A DNA stretch of 59,715 nt from a virus, in IMG/VR virus record IMGVR_UViG_3300042507_007513, positions 1 through 59,715 of that record; one strand, 5' to 3'. The notes beneath the pieces are model-generated. The model saw nothing but the letters and a program-made list of their open reading frames with translations. It made no database searches and had not been told where the DNA came from. Of this stretch, positions 16,645 to 25,474 are shown piece by piece (the first letter of the stretch is position 1; each line of letters starts with the position of its first letter). A program made the position numbers and the translations under genes.

Positions 16645-17120
16645 TTATTGCACTTTATCTTGATTGAGCTGTCAGATTGTAGCATGCCAGCAGGATACTC
16701 TTTGTTGAAATCAAATGTTGTCGCACAAACCTCGCACTTTTTCATATTTGGTCTATAGGCGTCACGATAATGTTTTTTTCGAGAGCTAAGCTTTTTGACT
16801 TCTTCTTGGTAGTTTGGTAGCGCGTCTTCGGGAAGCTCAAACTCTTTGCTTGATATGAATCTTTGGTCTCTAGACTGAGCATCATCTTCATGCTCGTCTT
16901 GCTCCTGGGCTTGAGTATCATACTCGTAGCCACGATCCTCAATAACATCTTCGAGAAGTATTTTTTTAATGGCCTCAATTTTTTGAGTGTCAATATTGGT
17001 GCCTTGCTGCATAACACTTATCGGGGCTGTCTCTCCAAATATTGTGGTGTAAAACTCACGAACGGACTCCATATCATTTGTAATGATGGCCTTTTGCAGA
17101 AAACCTTTAAGATCTTTCAT
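16629..17120 (-). CDS. zinc-finger protein next to helicase
   Basis: A 163-residue protein. The helical N-terminal half includes a charged low-complexity segment (QAQEQDEHEDDAQSRDQ), and the C-terminus has two CxxC knuckles (CEVC and CNKC), a likely single zinc site. Overlap with the helicase gene and with the RecA-side gene suggests a replication accessory role (loader or DNA-binding factor). This is inference from position only. Confidence 0.6.
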   Translation of the reverse strand: MKDLKGFLQKAIITNDMESVREFYTTIFGETAPISVMQQGTNIDTQKIEAIKKILLEDVIEDRGYEYDTQAQEQDEHEDDAQSRDQRFISSKEFELPEDALPNYQEEVKKLSSRKKHYRDAYRPNMKKCEVCATTFDFNKEYPAGMLQSDSSIKIKCNKCRAK

Positions 17121-17574
17121 TTGTTATTCCTCTCTTTTCAAAGCAAAGATTTTTTATAGATGAGGCCATAAACTCAATTTTTTTGTCTATGTCCTCGATT
17201 GTTTTTAGTTGAACTTCGCAGAGTGTTTTTATTGACTCTAGCTGCTTTGCCACTGGATCGTTCCTTTTAATTACAAGTGACTTTTCAGCTATACCGTAGC
17301 CGTTTGTGTTTGGTAGCTCTCGGCCGACAATAGAGTTGATGTTTGCGTCGCACCAAGAAATATTCGAACGAAGCCTGTTTGCTTCGGTTTTAATGTAAAG
17401 GCCGTATTGAGAAAGTCGTATACAGTCAATAGCAAGATCTTCTCTGTTTGCAGACTTTAAATAATCCCTTGTCATACCAAGAAGCCTATCGACTTCTGGT
17501 GGAACCATAATAGCCGCAAACTTAAAGTGGTCACGAAACTCAGCCATCTTCTTTTGAATTTCAGACCGATCCAT
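17107..17574 (-). CDS. coiled-coil protein, possible recombination mediator
   Basis: A 155-residue protein from ATG 17574; a TTG 18 nt upstream is less likely. It is helical throughout with a C-terminal coiled-coil-like stretch (QLESIKTLCEVQLKTIEDID). Size, helical nature and closeness to the recA-like gene resemble UvsY-type mediators, but there is no diagnostic motif. It overlaps both neighbours by 14 nt. Confidence 0.5.
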   Translation of the reverse strand: MDRSEIQKKMAEFRDHFKFAAIMVPPEVDRLLGMTRDYLKSANREDLAIDCIRLSQYGLYIKTEANRLRSNISWCDANINSIVGRELPNTNGYGIAEKSLVIKRNDPVAKQLESIKTLCEVQLKTIEDIDKKIEFMASSIKNLCFEKRGITNERS

Positions 17575-17980
17575 CAGATTTTGTGATTCCAAAATATTTC
17601 TCCGCTTCTTTGATTGAGTGTAGCTTGATCAGTCTTATGTTATTAAGTTCGCAAAAAAGTTCTTTCATTTCATCACGCTGCTTTTGATTTTCAAAGTCAG
17701 CGATGCTGTCATGAAAAAAGGGGTTCATTTCACTGTGCTGCTCGCCCTGTATCTCAAAGGCAATTTTGCGCTGAGGCAGATAAAAATCAAGAGATAGCCT
17801 AGTGTCTGGTATTGTTATGTCCTCTAGGATCGGATCAAGAGGATATTTTTTTGATATCATTTGCCCAATACTGTGCTGTATTTTTGATCTGCAAGTCGCC
17901 TTGCTTTTCATTGGCCAAGTCGTCGGGCGTAAATCCCATGCAATTCTTTTTGATGGATTATTTATTGAAATTACTTGCAT
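17561..17980 (-). CDS. PD-(D/E)XK (DUF559/Vsr-like) nuclease
   Basis: A 139-residue protein. The central SLDFYLPQRKIAFEIQGEQH has the pattern of DUF559/Vsr-type nucleases (D, then E-x-Q/K-G-x-x-H), and FENQKQRDEMKELFCELNN continues the family helix. It probably cuts branched or mismatched DNA, working with RecA. It overlaps the recA-like gene by 10 nt. Confidence 0.7.
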   Translation of the reverse strand: MQVISINNPSKRIAWDLRPTTWPMKSKATCRSKIQHSIGQMISKKYPLDPILEDITIPDTRLSLDFYLPQRKIAFEIQGEQHSEMNPFFHDSIADFENQKQRDEMKELFCELNNIRLIKLHSIKEAEKYFGITKSDGSV

Positions 17981-18951
17981 GGCATAGCCATTTGCTCTAC
18001 CTGAGATAGAAGAGAAGAGTAAAGCTTTTCGTCTTTTCTTAGCAGCTCAACAACAGCTAGTTGGCCTTGAATTTTTTCTTTTGCGCCACCAATGCTATAC
18101 CAAGCCCCAGCTTTTTGAATAAGACCAAGTTCGCAGCAAATATTGAACAAATCCATATGCTCATCAACGCCTCTTCCGTAAATTATTGGCACTGTTACTT
18201 CTGCGCCAGGGGCGCCAAGCGCTGAAGCAATAACATTGAAGTGTGCGTTCTGACCAATAGTCTTGTTAGCGGAGTCATTAATGTCTTGCTTCCATGCAGC
18301 CTCTAGCCAAACAGATGCTCCGTACTGAGGAGCATTGCCACCAACCGCATAGCTCTTCTTTCCAGGCCCTGGGTTTGGATTTGCAATCATGTGAGTCAAG
18401 GCAATAAATGTGCTATGCGTAACCGGCAGGATCTGGCTGACTCTCTTAAATATCTTGTACATAAGCGTGGCGGTTCCAGCCATTTTAACAGAGTCGCCAA
18501 TATTAGAAGACAGCTCACCCTCCGGGCAAAGCGCAGCAATGGAGTCAAGAATGCATATTGAGTGCTCATTATCTTTTAGAGTTTGAAATATAAGATTTAG
18601 ATAGTCTTCAGCGCTCAATATTTTTGTGCTGTTAGATCTAACGATGTTTAGATTCTCTTTATTTATATCTGGAAAGCAGTCAACTAGCTCAGTGCGCAAA
18701 CGGCCCTCTACGTCAAAGAAGAAAGCCTTTTTAGAGGGGTCTTTTCTGTGGCATTGCTGCACATAGTGCAGTGCTAGAGTTGTTTTACCGATTTTTGGCT
18801 TACCGCTTAGAAGAACGCTAGTTCCTTCTGGAATACCACCAGACAGAGCAATGTCCATTGATATGGTTGTTCTGAATACTCGGCCTTCTTCTTCACGAAG
18901 CAGATTTGCTGGAATTAAAAAATCTTCGACAACTAGCGGTTTTGTGCTCAT
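17971..18951 (-). CDS. recA: RecA/UvsX-like recombinase
   Basis: A 326-residue protein with the RecA core: Walker A GKPKIGKT (50-57), FFFDVEGRL after the first strand, Walker B ICILDSIAAL, and a THMIANPNPGPGKKSYAVGG segment corresponding to loop L2 and its conserved flank. It pairs homologous strands in phage recombination and recombination-dependent replication. It is shorter than bacterial RecA because the C-terminal domain is reduced. It is flanked by nuclease and putative mediator genes in one operon. Confidence 0.88.
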   Translation of the reverse strand: MSTKPLVVEDFLIPANLLREEEGRVFRTTISMDIALSGGIPEGTSVLLSGKPKIGKTTLALHYVQQCHRKDPSKKAFFFDVEGRLRTELVDCFPDINKENLNIVRSNSTKILSAEDYLNLIFQTLKDNEHSICILDSIAALCPEGELSSNIGDSVKMAGTATLMYKIFKRVSQILPVTHSTFIALTHMIANPNPGPGKKSYAVGGNAPQYGASVWLEAAWKQDINDSANKTIGQNAHFNVIASALGAPGAEVTVPIIYGRGVDEHMDLFNICCELGLIQKAGAWYSIGGAKEKIQGQLAVVELLRKDEKLYSSLLSQVEQMAMPCK

Positions 18952-19427
18952 ACAAGTCCTTTACGTAGTTTAGGAGCGCGACGAGTGTCTTCAACGGTTA
19001 TAATGGTCTCATCAAATTTGTTTTTCTTGTTTTCAGCTTTTGCTTTTTCAAAATCAACCTGCTCATTAAAAAGATTAAAGACCATGGCTTTTTGCTTGTC
19101 TGAAGTAAGAAACCTTATCGTTATAATACCGCGCTCTTTAATATACTTTATTAAGACCGGGGCGCTAAAAACATGAAGCAGATTTTTTACATAGCTAAGC
19201 TCAAGTCTAAACTTCTCTGCAAGTGTTTTAAGCTCTGGCGTAGTTTGCGCGTTTTTTCTCCAAAACGGAGAAATTGGCTTTGAGGCCAAAATACCTTTTT
19301 TAATCTTCCACTCTATGTCGTTTAGTATAATCAGCTCAGTGATATAAGCTGATGTTTTAATTTTTAAGCCTGAGACGAAATTGCTGTCGTGTTCTTGTTC
19401 TTGCATCTTATAAGAGAGAATCCGCAT
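18948..19427 (-). CDS. hypothetical protein upstream of RecA
   Basis: A 159-residue basic protein of unknown function. An ATG at 19406 is an alternative start that would reduce the overlap with the upstream gene from 64 to 43 nt. The central part (TPELKTLAEKFRLELSYVKN) looks helical and possibly DNA-binding. Its stop overlaps the recA-like start by 4 nt. Confidence 0.55.
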   Translation of the reverse strand: MRILSYKMQEQEHDSNFVSGLKIKTSAYITELIILNDIEWKIKKGILASKPISPFWRKNAQTTPELKTLAEKFRLELSYVKNLLHVFSAPVLIKYIKERGIITIRFLTSDKQKAMVFNLFNEQVDFEKAKAENKKNKFDETIITVEDTRRAPKLRKGLV

Positions 19428-19804
19428 TCTTGCGGAGGGCGCTCCTCAAACATAGTAGCTTCGAGTAAATTGTTATACCAAGTAATTTTCACGATATCAT
19501 TTTCAAGATATCCAGCGCCGATAAACTCTTGGGCGTTGCCGTCACCAAAAGTAATTGATGCGCGCTTTCCAAAAAAGTAACCGTCTTTATTCTGAGCGAC
19601 TGGAACAGAGGTTATATGTGGCTCTGGAAACTTTTTGTGAACCCAAAGAGCCATTGATTGTATTTCTTCTGCTCCAAATTCTATTGCGTCTGAAAGCTTA
19701 AACCACTCAGCGCCATCATCATTTAGCTTATCAAACCATGTCTTTTCTGATTTAAGATTTACTGACCAGAAAATGTTTAGCTTTGGATCAATAGAGGTGT
19801 TCAT
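19364..19804 (-). CDS. hypothetical protein
   Basis: A 146-residue protein with many aromatic residues and an alpha/beta pattern (HITSVPVAQNKDGYFFGKRA). No recognised family. It is part of the replication operon; the large overlap with the following gene suggests coupling. Confidence 0.55.
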   Translation of the reverse strand: MNTSIDPKLNIFWSVNLKSEKTWFDKLNDDGAEWFKLSDAIEFGAEEIQSMALWVHKKFPEPHITSVPVAQNKDGYFFGKRASITFGDGNAQEFIGAGYLENDIVKITWYNNLLEATMFEERPPQECGFSLIRCKNKNTTAISSQA

Positions 19805-19806
19805 TT

Positions 19807-20094
19807 TTATCTACCGTTCATTTGATCAAATTTTTCTGATGCTGACTTAGTATGAACATACGCGCCTCTTTCATCTGAAGTAGCACCTGTCTTAAAAACA
19901 TGAGACTTGATTGGTGCTGGTTTTTCTAGATCGGCGTTTTCCTTGTTGGTTTCGCCCTCTATTTTTCTTGAAATAAGAGCGATTACTTCTTCCATCTGAT
20001 CTTTACTAAGCCTAGCCGCTTCAGCATCATCAAAGATTGTGTTTATTGATTTCTTGCATTGGCTAAGAATGGATTTTACTTTTGCCTTGTTCAT
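19807..20094 (-). CDS. hypothetical small protein
   Basis: A 95-residue protein from ATG 20094, which overlaps the upstream stop as ATGA; an upstream in-frame TTG is not needed. The first ~55 residues are helical (MNKAKVKSILSQCKKSINTI), followed by a flexible polar tail. Function unknown. Confidence 0.55.
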   Translation of the reverse strand: MNKAKVKSILSQCKKSINTIFDDAEAARLSKDQMEEVIALISRKIEGETNKENADLEKPAPIKSHVFKTGATSDERGAYVHTKSASEKFDQMNGR

Positions 20095-20426
20095 CTTTTT
20101 ACGCAAATCTCCGCTTTTTTAAGCATTAAAGGATTTTTTGTTTTTAGATAATCCGCGTAGGCGTCGAATGCTTCTTTTGAGCATTCAGTCAGTTTAAACT
20201 CATGCTCTGACCTGCCAGGAAGCTTTTTGTGAAAATCGTCAATTATTGGGTTAAATATCTTTCTTTGGGCGTTGCTTTGTAGTATGTAGTATCTAGTTCC
20301 AGTGTCTGACGACTGCACTTTTGCGCAGGCTCTAGACTCTTCACTAGCATTACCGTATTCGTTTAGATACTCATTAGAGTATTTCTTTTCGCCACCAAGC
20401 TGATCTATTGAGTTTATAAATTTCAT
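20091..20426 (-). CDS. hypothetical protein
   Basis: A 111-residue alpha/beta protein in the replication operon with 4-nt overlaps on both sides. No motif recognised. Confidence 0.55.
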   Translation of the reverse strand: MKFINSIDQLGGEKKYSNEYLNEYGNASEESRACAKVQSSDTGTRYYILQSNAQRKIFNPIIDDFHKKLPGRSEHEFKLTECSKEAFDAYADYLKTKNPLMLKKAEICVKR

Positions 20427-20722
20427 TTTTGTTTTACAAAAGCCGTTAGCTTTACGTCTCCAGATATTTCATCGGTCATAAAGTCTACTATCTCTGTGTT
20501 AAATCTTGAATCATCAATTGGTGTACAAGATAAAACGCCCTCTATTTCAAATGGCCCAGAACCTGCATATCCGCTGCTAAACCATTTTGCCTCAACTGTT
20601 TGCACTGGTGTTTTTCCAACAATAGATCGAGACCAAACATTTAGCATTCTTTTTCCAGTATCATCACAAATGAATGTGTAACATGAAAGCTCGTCATCTA
20701 TTTTTTTAATTTCAACACTCAT
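20423..20722 (-). CDS. hypothetical protein
   Basis: A 99-residue, probably beta-rich protein (TFICDDTGKRMLNVWSRS). It is coupled to its neighbours by ATGA overlaps. Function unknown. Confidence 0.55.
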   Translation of the reverse strand: MSVEIKKIDDELSCYTFICDDTGKRMLNVWSRSIVGKTPVQTVEAKWFSSGYAGSGPFEIEGVLSCTPIDDSRFNTEIVDFMTDEISGDVKLTAFVKQK

Positions 20723-21069
20723 GGCATTTTGCCTGTCATAATATAGTCTGTTTTTTGTTGCTGAGTCATTTCTGATATTTTCTTTGCTCGATTTTTTACT
20801 TCTCGTTTTTTCTTTTTATTTGATTCCCAATCAAGGGCACTTTTTGGAAGCTCGCCTCTCTTAACCGCATCTTCTGTGTTTTTGTTAGCCAAATCGCCTA
20901 TTGTTTTTGGCTGGTTGGAATCAACAACTGTGTTTATTCCAGAAAAATCACGAGCCAAGCATCCATCACATCCACAAGATGGGCATTGTGTTGGTCTTTC
21001 ATCTGACATTTTAAGCCAGATCTCAAAGTGGTGCTGGCACGCTTGGCAATCAAATGGGTATATAGGCAT
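20719..21069 (-). CDS. FmdB-type zinc-ribbon protein
   Basis: A 116-residue protein. The N-terminus MPIYPFDCQACQHHFEIWL with a later CPSCGCDGC forms the CxxC...CxxC zinc ribbon of the FmdB family, common in phages and often annotated as a transcriptional regulator. The C-terminal half is lysine-rich and likely nucleic-acid binding. The stop of the upstream gene and this start share a base. Confidence 0.65.
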   Translation of the reverse strand: MPIYPFDCQACQHHFEIWLKMSDERPTQCPSCGCDGCLARDFSGINTVVDSNQPKTIGDLANKNTEDAVKRGELPKSALDWESNKKKKREVKNRAKKISEMTQQQKTDYIMTGKMP

Positions 21070-21437
21070 TACTTGCCCTTAACGTATTTCTTAAATTTAG
21101 GAATTATTTTAAAATCCCAATCAATTATAGCCTCATATGTATCGCCGGTTCTTGTTAATTTACCGGCTTTTACAAATTCTTCGCACAGCATGATGCTATA
21201 AAGCTCCTCTACAATTTGACTATCTTTTGGTTTTAAAAAGGCAAGATTGATCGGAAAATCAACCTCGCCATTTAAATATTTATGAACGACTATAGTCTTT
21301 CTACAAAGATCTTTTTTAGTTTTGTCATCAACTCTTTTTTCGAATACCTCGCAGGAAAGCTCTTCTGCAGACAATATTTGTGAGTATATTGAAAGCAGCG
21401 AACTACGATTTTCATTTACATATTTCTCTGCGCTCAT
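21069..21437 (-). CDS. hypothetical protein
   Basis: A 122-residue protein from ATG 21437. It is helical at the N-terminus with a mixed C-terminal half (DTYEAIIDWDFKIIPKFKKY). A GTGTATTTA box lies 6 nt before the ATG and overlaps the dUTPase stop codon, so this gene probably starts a sub-operon covering the distal replication genes. Confidence 0.6.
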   Translation of the reverse strand: MSAEKYVNENRSSLLSIYSQILSAEELSCEVFEKRVDDKTKKDLCRKTIVVHKYLNGEVDFPINLAFLKPKDSQIVEELYSIMLCEEFVKAGKLTRTGDTYEAIIDWDFKIIPKFKKYVKGK

Positions 21438-21455
21438 CAATCATAAATACACTAG
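21438..21455 (-). promoter_or_regulatory. GTGTATWWW box inside replication operon
   Basis: The minus strand reads TAGTG-TATTTA, 6 nt, ATG (21437). TAG is the dUTPase stop. It would give the downstream replication block its own start of transcription. Confidence 0.5.
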
Positions 21456-21880
21456 ACACCAGTGTGCCCAAACCCGCCCTCTCCTCTTGATGTTGTGGAA
21501 AGGTCTGAGGACTCTGAGAAAGCAGGCTTGATGACTTTTGCAAACACCATCTGGGCGATCCTATCACCAACTTTTACATCAAATGCATTATCACTAAAAT
21601 TTGCTAAGATGACACCAACGTCACCGCGATAGTCAGAGTCAATAGTTCCAGGTGCGTTTAAAACAAAAATACCATTCTTAAAAGCAAGGCCGCTTCTCGA
21701 TCTTATCTGAGCCTCAATGTTTTGAGGCGTTTCAATAGATATGTTTGTTTTTATAAGTGCGATCTTTCCTGGTTCTATTGTAGTTGAAATTGCCGAGCAA
21801 AGATCTACACCAGCTGAGCCTGGTGTTGCGTATTCCGGTATTTTAGCGTTATCTGAAAGTTTTTTAATTTTTACTATCAT
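21452..21880 (-). CDS. dut: dUTP diphosphatase
   Basis: A 142-residue trimeric-type dUTPase from ATG 21880. All five family motifs are present: PGSAGVDL, RSRSGLA, GTIDSDYRGDVGV, GDRIAQMVFA and the C-terminal RGEGGFGHTG glycine-rich arm. It hydrolyses dUTP to dUMP, keeping uracil out of DNA and supplying ThyX. It lies 8 nt downstream of the ribonucleotide reductase gene. Confidence 0.95.
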   Translation of the reverse strand: MIVKIKKLSDNAKIPEYATPGSAGVDLCSAISTTIEPGKIALIKTNISIETPQNIEAQIRSRSGLAFKNGIFVLNAPGTIDSDYRGDVGVILANFSDNAFDVKVGDRIAQMVFAKVIKPAFSESSDLSTTSRGEGGFGHTGV

Positions 21881-21888
21881 GGTTTTTC

Positions 21889-23808
21889 TCAAGATGTAAT
21901 ATCTACAAGCTCACACTTATCGCCGCTGCACGCAAAAGTCTGTGTTCCGACAGTTGAGTCAGTCTTTTCGTAATCCTTTAGCAAGGACCAATCAAAATTG
22001 CTTGGCATTGACTTACTTAGCTTTTCGTATTCTTCTTTCGTGCAGTCTTGATATGGCGCCTGTCTGTAAGAATGGTCAGAGTGTGGCAAGAAGGAAATGC
22101 CGCTGATTTCATCGAAGTGTGCATATACCCAAGCACCTACATCCATCCACTCATTTTCTTTAACAGTCACAGTAATTGATGGTTTGTGCTCGCACCAATA
22201 TCTTTGGTACATTAGCCAAACCTCAAGATGCTTGATTGCTGAAAGCGAGTTTCTCGTCAAAGATCCTTCGGCCTTCACTGGAAACGAGAAAACCATTGTT
22301 GAGTCTGGCTTCATGACACAAGGCTCATGTGGAAAGCCGTGATCAATCATTAGCTTACAAAGCGGATCTTTTCTGTCAGCGCGGACTGTTCTGATGTAGT
22401 AGTTGTTGTGTCTTGGGTGAATTCCAGAAGCGGCATCGACTAGCTGAGAAACAGTACCGCTTGGTTTTACACAAGTGATTGCTGCTGCTGGCTTTATGCC
22501 AATGCTGTTTGCGTATTTTTTGTTTGTGTCTATAGCTACTTTCTTAAGTCTAGCCAACATCATTTCTGTTTCTTTGCGGGCGGTTGCTGTAGAAGGATTG
22601 TCCATTATGCCAGTCAAAGAAACGCCCAACAGGGCCTCTTCTTCACAATTGTTTTTCCATTCAGATGAAAGGTACGGAAAGTGAGTCAAAGACGCCTGAA
22701 AAGTTCCAAGGATAGTTGCAAGTCTAACCTTTCTCTCAAGCGACTCTTCTGTATCGTTGTTCCGAACAACAACCTCAGTTAGATTACAGAACTCGCGGTC
22801 TCGCAGAATAATTTCAGAGCATGGATTTGTTCCAAACTCATATGAGGCGTCTCTTCTTTCCCCTAGCTTTTCCACAGTTTTTTTGCAAGCTTCACGATTA
22901 AAGATGCCACGCTCGCCGCTTTTACTCTTGTAAAGCGAAACCCACTCTTCCATGAAGATACCAATGTCTGGTCTTTCTTTATAGGCGACGGAGTTGTTTG
23001 CAAGACCGCGTTGGGGATTTTCGTTCCACCAAGCTCCTGATTTTGCATCCCGCATTCTTTCATCAGTGAGATTGCTGAGCGATATAAGTGCAGATCTTCG
23101 CACACCTCCAACCACGACAACTTCTGCAATTTTACAGACCACATCATGGCATTCGATTGAAGTGAGTTTTCTTCCTGCAGCCTTTTTAAAAGTATCAATA
23201 GTGAATCTAAAGAGATCCTCCAATGGCCCCGGACCAGACGCACGCCCACCAAATGTCTTGAGTCTTGCGCCAGCAAGACGAACCTTTGAGACGTCCCATT
23301 TTGGAATTTGGCCTCCAATAAGTAAGGACACCAGCTCTCTGTATGCCTTAGCCCAGCCAGCCTTGCTATCTTGAACGACAATAGTAGTTTCGCTGTTTGT
23401 AAACTCTTCAGCGATAGTTGGTAGCTTTTCGACGTATTGTCGCTCAACAGAGAATCCAACTCCTGTGCCGCACAGGAGAACGTATAGTATTTCATCAAAC
23501 GCGCGGACTCTGCTGACTGTGACATAAGAACAATTATACCCTGCAACGTTGTCTCTCTGCAAAGCTTCGCCAGCAGTCATTAGAGCGCGCATGCTTGGCA
23601 TGATTTCAAGATTAAGAACTGCAGATTTTAGTTCGGATAAAAGCTGCTTGTCAAGATTAAAAGAGCAGTTTGTCTTTAGGTGGTTTGAAAAAAACTCAAA
23701 GTATCTGTTAACAGTTTCGTCCCAAGACTCACGCCGACCAATCGCGTCTTGAAATCTTGAGTATCGTGACAAATGAATAAACTGCTGGTACTGTGTTGGT
23801 AGACTCAT
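21889..23808 (-). CDS. nrdJ: class II (B12-dependent) ribonucleoside triphosphate reductase
   Basis: A 639-residue monomeric class II reductase resembling the Lactobacillus-type RTPR. Seen are the YNCSYV active-site Cys region, CGTGVGFSVERQYV, the radical-Cys loop NPCSEIIL, VKPSGTVSQL, and a C-terminal redox pair in CSGDKC. It makes dNTPs from NTPs using adenosylcobalamin, so the host must supply B12. It sits upstream of dut with no companion subunit, as expected for this class. Confidence 0.92.
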   Translation of the reverse strand: MSLPTQYQQFIHLSRYSRFQDAIGRRESWDETVNRYFEFFSNHLKTNCSFNLDKQLLSELKSAVLNLEIMPSMRALMTAGEALQRDNVAGYNCSYVTVSRVRAFDEILYVLLCGTGVGFSVERQYVEKLPTIAEEFTNSETTIVVQDSKAGWAKAYRELVSLLIGGQIPKWDVSKVRLAGARLKTFGGRASGPGPLEDLFRFTIDTFKKAAGRKLTSIECHDVVCKIAEVVVVGGVRRSALISLSNLTDERMRDAKSGAWWNENPQRGLANNSVAYKERPDIGIFMEEWVSLYKSKSGERGIFNREACKKTVEKLGERRDASYEFGTNPCSEIILRDREFCNLTEVVVRNNDTEESLERKVRLATILGTFQASLTHFPYLSSEWKNNCEEEALLGVSLTGIMDNPSTATARKETEMMLARLKKVAIDTNKKYANSIGIKPAAAITCVKPSGTVSQLVDAASGIHPRHNNYYIRTVRADRKDPLCKLMIDHGFPHEPCVMKPDSTMVFSFPVKAEGSLTRNSLSAIKHLEVWLMYQRYWCEHKPSITVTVKENEWMDVGAWVYAHFDEISGISFLPHSDHSYRQAPYQDCTKEEYEKLSKSMPSNFDWSLLKDYEKTDSTVGTQTFACSGDKCELVDITS

Positions 23809-23859
23809 ATTGGTTTTTATTGTAGGATTAGTAGCTTCGCATACACATGGTTTTTAGAT

Positions 23860-24837
23860 TCAGTTACGGTATTCTTGTTCGATTTTTTGGGCGTAAATGT
23901 CCACACCGTACTTCTTGTAGAGATCGAAATTCTTCATGCCAATAGTTTGTCGATCTTGCGCCGAAGTGCTAGCCATCTTTTTTGTCAATTCTAACAAAGA
24001 TTCAAAGTCGTCACACAGCCATTCGTCTGTCTCAAGCATTTCTGGTATAGCAGAGTTTCTGTATGAGATGACTGGTTTTCCGCAAGAAAAAGCCTCAAGT
24101 ATTGAAAAACAAAAGGCCTCGTTAGAAGATGGATAATGATAAACATCACAGGAGTTAATAATCTCCTGCTTTTGTTCATCGCTCACATTGGCAAATATAT
24201 TAGTGTTTTTCGCGTCTGTGTAATTTAGGTAGGCTGTAATACCATCAAAATACTGTCGATCAAGAATCTCGCCGCCAATTATAAAATTATTGTTTGGCAT
24301 GCGCGCAGAACAATAAATTGTGTCGTGAATCATTTTTGATGGGCAGAAGCTTGAAACGCGGCCAAAAACAGGCGCTTCTCGTTGCTGGGTTATTGACTCT
24401 GTGGAGCAAATACCGTACTTAACAATTTCAAAATTGCTAACGTTGGGGCTGAGTGAGCGCTGATACTCAGAGCTGAAAAAAATCTTGTTAAATTTCGATG
24501 TATCAAAACCGACAGTCTGCCCACATAAAACACTTGCGAAAAGCTTGCACTTTGGTAATGTGCCAATGAAAGACAGCTGTTGTGAGCCAGGCACAAATAT
24601 GTGGATAACATCTGGGGAAAACCTGTTTAGATGATCCGTAAGATTTTGATCGTACTCAAAGTTATTATTTGCAAACAGATACGTTTGCCCAAGCTTAGAG
24701 AACTTTTCCCTAAAAGGACCGTCAACACATCCAGCAAACATCATTTCGTGGTTTTTTGAAAGTGTCTGGGCTAAATTAAAAGACGCAAGAGACGACCCTC
24801 CCGCGTTAAAGAAGTTGTTTATAAAAGCTATTCGCAT
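23860..24837 (-). CDS. glycosyltransferase family 4-like
   Basis: A 325-residue protein from ATG 24837. It starts MRIAFINNFFNAGGSS, the glycine loop of GT-B enzymes, and ends with SNEAFCFSILEAFSCGKPVI, the E-x7-E nucleotide-sugar signature of GT4. A role in glycosylating virion proteins, phage DNA or host surface is possible. TATACT lies 5 nt before the ATG, giving a leaderless start. It is read toward the reductase gene with a 51-nt gap. Confidence 0.82.
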   Translation of the reverse strand: MRIAFINNFFNAGGSSLASFNLAQTLSKNHEMMFAGCVDGPFREKFSKLGQTYLFANNNFEYDQNLTDHLNRFSPDVIHIFVPGSQQLSFIGTLPKCKLFASVLCGQTVGFDTSKFNKIFFSSEYQRSLSPNVSNFEIVKYGICSTESITQQREAPVFGRVSSFCPSKMIHDTIYCSARMPNNNFIIGGEILDRQYFDGITAYLNYTDAKNTNIFANVSDEQKQEIINSCDVYHYPSSNEAFCFSILEAFSCGKPVISYRNSAIPEMLETDEWLCDDFESLLELTKKMASTSAQDRQTIGMKNFDLYKKYGVDIYAQKIEQEYRN

Positions 24838-24871
24838 AATTAAGTATAGGTGTATAAATAAAAGTACAGTT
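24838..24871. promoter_or_regulatory. overlapping divergent promoters
   Basis: On the minus strand TATACT is 5 nt before the glycosyltransferase ATG. On the plus strand GTG-TATAAATA lies 11 nt before the ATG at 24872 (13 nt after the TATAAA hexamer). The boxes are packed in about 25 bp, so the two units may compete or be co-controlled. TATAAATA also equals the T4 late promoter core. Confidence 0.5.
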
Positions 24872-25474
24872 ATGGATACCAAAGAACCAGATTATATTTT
24901 TACAACTCGTGAGGCCGCAGAAAACATGGCTAAAAAACTAGGCTGTGGCGGAACACAAGAGTTTTATAATATAGATGGAAAACAGGCTGGATTAAAGGCC
25001 GATACTACTTATTATTTGCCCTGTTCTTCGCGTGAAGCCCTGCACAACAATCTTTCCAAATACAAGAAGAAGATGTCCAAGGCTGAAGAGCTAAGTATAG
25101 ACGATATCGATTTTCTAGAGTGTGAAGGCCCAGTTTCTTTTGATGCTTTCCTTAAGTCGTATTTTACACAGGGTGGAGATTACGTAAGCGATTCTGTTCG
25201 CAGCACGCTAAAGAAAAAAGCTGACGACTACAATAAAAAAGGAAAACATAAAATAAGAGTCTCCACTTTAATTACTGTTTTCAGAAGAGGTATCGGCGCT
25301 TACAAAACAAATCCGCAAAGCGTAAGACCAAATGTACGAAGCGCAGACCAGTGGGGATACGGAAGGGTGAACGGTTTTTTACACGCACTTAGAACTGGGT
25401 CTTTCAAAAGAAAGCCGTTTGACACAGATCTACTACCGGGAACGCACAGGCTTTCTAGCAAGGGGAAAAAGTGA
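24872..25474 (+). CDS. conserved phage protein (DUF5824-like)
   Basis: A 200-residue protein from ATG 24872. The C-terminal half (VSDSVRSTLKKKADDYNKKG, then ADQWGYGRVNGFLHAL and KPFDTDLLPGTH) fits a conserved domain I associate with DUF5824 of phages and large viruses, usually near virion genes. Function unknown. It is the first gene of the plus-strand Cys-rich cluster and overlaps the next gene by 4 nt (GTGA). Confidence 0.6.
   Translation: MDTKEPDYIFTTREAAENMAKKLGCGGTQEFYNIDGKQAGLKADTTYYLPCSSREALHNNLSKYKKKMSKAEELSIDDIDFLECEGPVSFDAFLKSYFTQGGDYVSDSVRSTLKKKADDYNKKGKHKIRVSTLITVFRRGIGAYKTNPQSVRPNVRSADQWGYGRVNGFLHALRTGSFKRKPFDTDLLPGTHRLSSKGKK

Noticed and set aside
22863-23546. 227-codon minus-strand frame within the reductase gene
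   Set aside because: It lies in another frame of a clear, full-length class II reductase and has no recognisable domain.
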